DNA of 64,000 nucleotides from Marimicrobium sp913061115 (GTDB lineage: Bacteria > Pseudomonadota > Gammaproteobacteria > Pseudomonadales > Halieaceae). Shown piece by piece: positions 61,093-64,000 of this stretch (its first letter is position 1; each line of letters opens with the position of its first letter). The DNA lies in contig NZ_CP159826.1 of the NCBI RefSeq assembly GCF_047729875.1, forward strand, positions 124,001 to 188,000. The letters are read 5' to 3'. The position numbers and the translations under genes are program-made. Under the pieces are notes generated by a model. It saw nothing but the letters and a program-made list of their open reading frames with translations, made no database searches and had not been told where the DNA came from.

Positions 61093-63207
61093 ATGGGTAA
61101 AATGCAATGGGTCGAGAGGAATAGAGTGTCCAGAGCAGTCGTTGCCCTGCTGATGAGCCTTGTTGCGGGTGCGGCATTCGCTGGGCCGGTGGTGCAAGAT
61201 ATCGAGTTTAGCTCTAAGTCGGGCGGCAAGTTTGAAGTGCGGCTTGAATTTAATGAAACGCCGCCGGACTTCAAGATCTACGCCATTGAGAAGCCGGCTC
61301 GTATCGCGGTGGATTTTCTCGGGACGTCAAGTAGCCTTGATCAAAAACGCTATTCACTACCCTATGGCAATGCCAACAAAGCGCTGGTGCTAGAGTCCGG
61401 TGATCGCACCAGATTGGTGGTTGAACTGGTCAAGCTGGTGCCTTACGAGACACGCGTGAAAGGCAACAGTCTTTTTTTGATCGTTGGCCAGGAGGGCAAC
61501 GAATATCTCAAGTCGACGAGTGACCCTCTCCAGGTGAGTGCAGGCGTGGTTGAAGTCATAGATGCGGTCTCTGAAATTCGCGATTTACAGTTTCAGCGCA
61601 CGGGCGACGGAGAGGGCAAGCTGACTCTGGAACTGACGAACCCTAAGGTGGATGTTAACGTGTTCAGCGAAGGCGGCGAAGTTAACGTGCAGTTTATTGA
61701 CACCACTGTTGCCCAGCGCCTCATGCGTCGTTTCGATGTGACAGATTTCGCCACGCCCGTGGACAGTGTGGATGTGAATACGACTGTTCGCGGTGTGACA
61801 CTGGTTTTGAAAACCACCGGTGATTTCGATTACCTCGCGTACCAGGCCGACAATCAATATGTGATCAGCGTCAAGCCACTCTCCAAAAAGGAGGCAGAGC
61901 GACGTAAGAACGAATTTACCTATGTAGGCGAAAGGATATCGCTGAACTTTCAAGATATTGAAGTGCGTGCTGTACTCCAGCTCATTGCCGATTTCACCGA
62001 GTTAAACCTGGTGGCCAGTGATACCGTATCGGGGCGCATTACCTTGCGCTTGCAGGACGTCCCTTGGGACCAGGCTCTGGATCTGGTGTTAAAAACTAAG
62101 GGATTGGACAAACGCCAGGTGGGTAATGTGCTGATGGTCGCTCCGGGGGCGGAAATTGCCGAGCGCGAGCGTCAGCAAATTGAAGCGAACAAGCAAATTG
62201 CCGAGCTCGCGCCGCTGCGGTCAGAGTTTGTGCGCATCCGCTATGCTAAAGCGCAGGATATCGTGGGGTTGTTCGAGGCAGGCTCAGAGGACGGCGGCAG
62301 CCTGACATCTCCCCGAGGCTCTGTGGTTGTCGACGTACGCACCAACTCCATTATCATTACAGACACAGAGGCAAAGTTGGCTGAGATTCGAGACCTGTTA
62401 GCGCTTGTCGATATCCCTGTTCGTCAGGTAATGATCGAGGCCCGTATTGTGGTTGCTCAATCCGATGCCACCAAGGACCTTGGTATTGAGTGGGGTGGCG
62501 GCTATCTGAACAAGAGTGACGATAATATTGTGTCTGTTTCGGGTGATACTACAAACGTAGTAAGTCTGACCGATTCGGCCATTGCTGGTACGCTTGCTTC
62601 CGTCAGCTACCCTGGAGCGTTATTAGTTGATCTTGGGGTTGCCTCCACTAGCGGCTTTGCAATCGGTTTTGCCAGCAGTGATTTGTTCCTGACGGCCGAA
62701 CTCTCAGCCCTAGAAGCTGAAGGTGAAGGGGAAATCGTTTCTCAGCCCAAGGTGATTACCGGGGACAAGCAGGAGGCTTCAATTAAGTCAGGTACGGAGA
62801 TTCCGTATCAGCAGTCTTCCCCCAGTGGTGAAACGACCGTAGCCTTCAAGGAGGCGGTGCTAGCATTGTTTGTAACCCCTAACATTACGCCGGATGATCG
62901 TATTATGCTGGATCTCAGAGTCAATCAGGATACAGTGGGCGCATTGGTGCCCACCGGTAACGGCGGTCGCATCCCTTCTATAGACACGACTCAACTTGAA
63001 ACTCAGGTGCTCGTGGGTAACGGAGAGACCGTTGTATTGGGTGGTGTGTTTAAAACAGAGGATGTTGAACAAGTGAGAAAAGTTCCATTTTTTGGCGACA
63101 TCCCCTACATTGGTGCTTTTTTTAGGAGTGAAACGCAAGTTCACAAGAAACAAGAGACCTTGATTTTCATTACTCCGCGTATCCTTGCTGATACGCTCCT
63201 TGACTAG
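61093..63207 (+). CDS. pilQ: Type IV pilus secretin PilQ
   Basis: PilQ forms the outer-membrane channel for the pilus fibre. The 704-residue protein has a signal peptide (about 1-31, ending AAFAGP), AMIN-type peptidoglycan-binding domain(s) in the first 250 residues, a secretin N-terminal domain (FQDIEVRAVLQLIADFT, about 285-350), an N1-type domain (about 370-460) and the secretin core. The core has VPFFGDIPYIGAFFR and LIFITPRIL near the end. It follows pilP by 57 bases. Confidence 0.96.
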   Translation: MGKMQWVERNRVSRAVVALLMSLVAGAAFAGPVVQDIEFSSKSGGKFEVRLEFNETPPDFKIYAIEKPARIAVDFLGTSSSLDQKRYSLPYGNANKALVLESGDRTRLVVELVKLVPYETRVKGNSLFLIVGQEGNEYLKSTSDPLQVSAGVVEVIDAVSEIRDLQFQRTGDGEGKLTLELTNPKVDVNVFSEGGEVNVQFIDTTVAQRLMRRFDVTDFATPVDSVDVNTTVRGVTLVLKTTGDFDYLAYQADNQYVISVKPLSKKEAERRKNEFTYVGERISLNFQDIEVRAVLQLIADFTELNLVASDTVSGRITLRLQDVPWDQALDLVLKTKGLDKRQVGNVLMVAPGAEIAERERQQIEANKQIAELAPLRSEFVRIRYAKAQDIVGLFEAGSEDGGSLTSPRGSVVVDVRTNSIIITDTEAKLAEIRDLLALVDIPVRQVMIEARIVVAQSDATKDLGIEWGGGYLNKSDDNIVSVSGDTTNVVSLTDSAIAGTLASVSYPGALLVDLGVASTSGFAIGFASSDLFLTAELSALEAEGEGEIVSQPKVITGDKQEASIKSGTEIPYQQSSPSGETTVAFKEAVLALFVTPNITPDDRIMLDLRVNQDTVGALVPTGNGGRIPSIDTTQLETQVLVGNGETVVLGGVFKTEDVEQVRKVPFFGDIPYIGAFFRSETQVHKKQETLIFITPRILADTLLD

Positions 63208-63223
63208 GTTGGTTTAAAGCGCA

Positions 63224-63742
63224 ATGCCCACTTTACGTAGAGTTTTTCTGGTTGGTCCCATGGGGGCCGGCAAAACGACCATTGGAAAGTATCTCGCAGA
63301 ACATCTGAAGCTGCGTTTCGCTGATACGGACACAGAGATTGAGGCTCGAACCGGGGCTGATATTCCGTGGATTTTTGATGTCGAGGGTGAGGAGGGTTTT
63401 CGCGACCGTGAGCAGCAGGTGGTGGCGGAGATGACAGAATGGGATGATATCGTTCTGGCAACGGGCGGCGGCGTGGTGCTGCGTCCGGAAAATCGCAGTG
63501 CGCTCGCAGGAAGGGGCTTTGTGATTTATTTGTATGCAACGGTGGAAGAGCAGACGCGACGAACCCGACGGGACAGAGGTCGGCCATTATTGCAAAAAGG
63601 CGACCCTGAACAGATATTACGAGCCCTCATGGCGGAGCGCGACCCCATGTACCGTGAGATCGCTGACCATATTATCGAGACTGATGCCTGTAGCCCGCGT
63701 ATTGTGGCGCAGCGCCTAGTGCAACAACTCACTTCCGAATAA
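63224..63742 (+). CDS. aroK: Shikimate kinase I
   Basis: AroK phosphorylates shikimate in aromatic amino acid synthesis. The 172-residue protein has Walker A GPMGAGKTTIG, the shikimate-binding DTDTEIE and GGGVV, and the lid segment RDRGRPLL. It lies 16 bases after pilQ, the usual pilQ-aroK-aroB order. Confidence 0.97.
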   Translation: MPTLRRVFLVGPMGAGKTTIGKYLAEHLKLRFADTDTEIEARTGADIPWIFDVEGEEGFRDREQQVVAEMTEWDDIVLATGGGVVLRPENRSALAGRGFVIYLYATVEEQTRRTRRDRGRPLLQKGDPEQILRALMAERDPMYREIADHIIETDACSPRIVAQRLVQQLTSE

Positions 63743-63753
63743 AGCGTGCCGCA

Positions 63754-63783
63754 AAGACAGCATACCCTTCAAAGCGTTATAAT
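63754..63783 (+). promoter_or_regulatory. Candidate promoter of aroB
   Basis: A perfect TATAAT (63778-63783) is preceded after 18 bases by AAGACA (63754-63759). The aroB start lies 36 bases downstream, so aroB may have its own promoter in addition to read-through from aroK. Confidence 0.5.
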
Positions 63784-63819
63784 AGACGCCTCAAAAAAAT
63801 GTGAATCCCAGGAGTGATC

Positions 63820-64000
63820 GTGCCCTTGTTAATGCATACCTTGCATGTGGATTTGGGTGATCGCGGTTATCCCGTTTACATCGGCCGCGACCTACTCGCC
63901 GATATGAGTCTGCTGGCTCAGCATGTCACGGGTTCCCAGGTGGTCATTGTCAGCAATGAAACCGTTGCGCCACTCTATTTGGAGAAGGTTAAGGCCGCTT
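63820..64000 (+). CDS. aroB: 3-dehydroquinate synthase, N-terminal part (cut by window end)
   Basis: The frame from GTG 63820 is open to the end of the window. It reads HTLHVDLGDRGYPVYIGRD and VVIVSNETVAPLYLEKV, the N-terminal strand and NAD-side segment of AroB. GGAG lies 5 bases before the GTG; an ATG at 63832 is the other possible start. About 60 codons are visible. AroB converts DAHP to dehydroquinate, the step before shikimate formation, and follows aroK as expected. Confidence 0.92.
   Translation, partial: MPLLMHTLHVDLGDRGYPVYIGRDLLADMSLLAQHVTGSQVVIVSNETVAPLYLEKVKAA

Noticed and set aside
1..64000. CRISPR arrays, prophage, riboswitches, rRNA or intact insertion sequences
   Set aside because: No regularly spaced repeats, phage structural genes, rRNA stretches or recognisable riboswitch cores were seen on reading. 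Divergence too great to see by eye cannot be excluded.

Overview
The window reads as chromosome of a Gram-negative gammaproteobacterium. It carries pilMNOPQ-aroK-aroB, ponA-type mrcA, hslVU, ubiE-ubiJ-ubiB, hisI-hisE-tatABC, ntrBC-glnA, and an elongation factor P with its lysyl-modifying enzyme. The gene order resembles Pseudomonas and marine Cellvibrionales/Halieaceae-type genomes. This placement is inferred from gene content and order; no search was run. From about 5.3 kb to the right edge nearly every gene is a conserved housekeeping gene, tightly packed on both strands.

Layout. 1-5.3 kb is the only clearly accessory part: a membrane-anchored sulfatase/alkaline-phosphatase-superfamily protein, a tiny membrane protein with a YLDPGTGS motif, a methyltransferase with a kinase-like N-terminal half, and a decayed IS91-family transposase lying directly against a tRNA-Phe gene. 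5.4-9.7 kb: yggX-mutY, and divergently hisBHAF. 9.7-13.9 kb: ctpA-envC-gpmI. 14.1-15.4 kb: rhodanese-grxC-secB. 15.4-21.4 kb: trmL, ntrC-ntrB, a DUF4124 protein, glnA, with readable sigma-54 and NtrC sites. 21.4-30.2 kb: typA-dtd, elaA-like acetyltransferase, a tandem cyclic-nucleotide-fold protein, parC, a YtjB/Smp-like membrane protein, serB. 30.2-33.6 kb: a PilZ-like protein, efp, epmA. 33.6-36.4 kb: pntAA-pntAB-pntB. 36.8-41.6 kb: an NhaC antiporter with an odd start, a thioesterase, an ABC exporter, an SDR. 41.6-46.7 kb: ubiE-ubiJ-ubiB and hisI-hisE-tatABC. 46.8-53.8 kb: priA, argS, an FtsN-like SPOR protein, hslV-hslU and a DUF971 protein. 53.9-58.1 kb: rpmE, a short malic enzyme, mrcA. 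58.2-64 kb: pilMNOPQ, aroK and the first part of aroB.

How it fits together. Nitrogen control is the clearest regulatory story. Both glnA and ntrBC have canonical -24/-12 elements, each with NtrC-type half sites or a palindrome at enhancer distance, so NtrC probably activates glutamine synthetase and its own operon. hslVU has a textbook sigma-32 promoter. Histidine synthesis is split between hisBHAF and hisIE, the latter upstream of the Tat translocon. The type IV pilus alignment complex and secretin form one overlapping operon running into shikimate genes. I saw no CRISPR array, prophage or intact insertion sequence. The least explained material is the 0.35-5.3 kb accessory trio.
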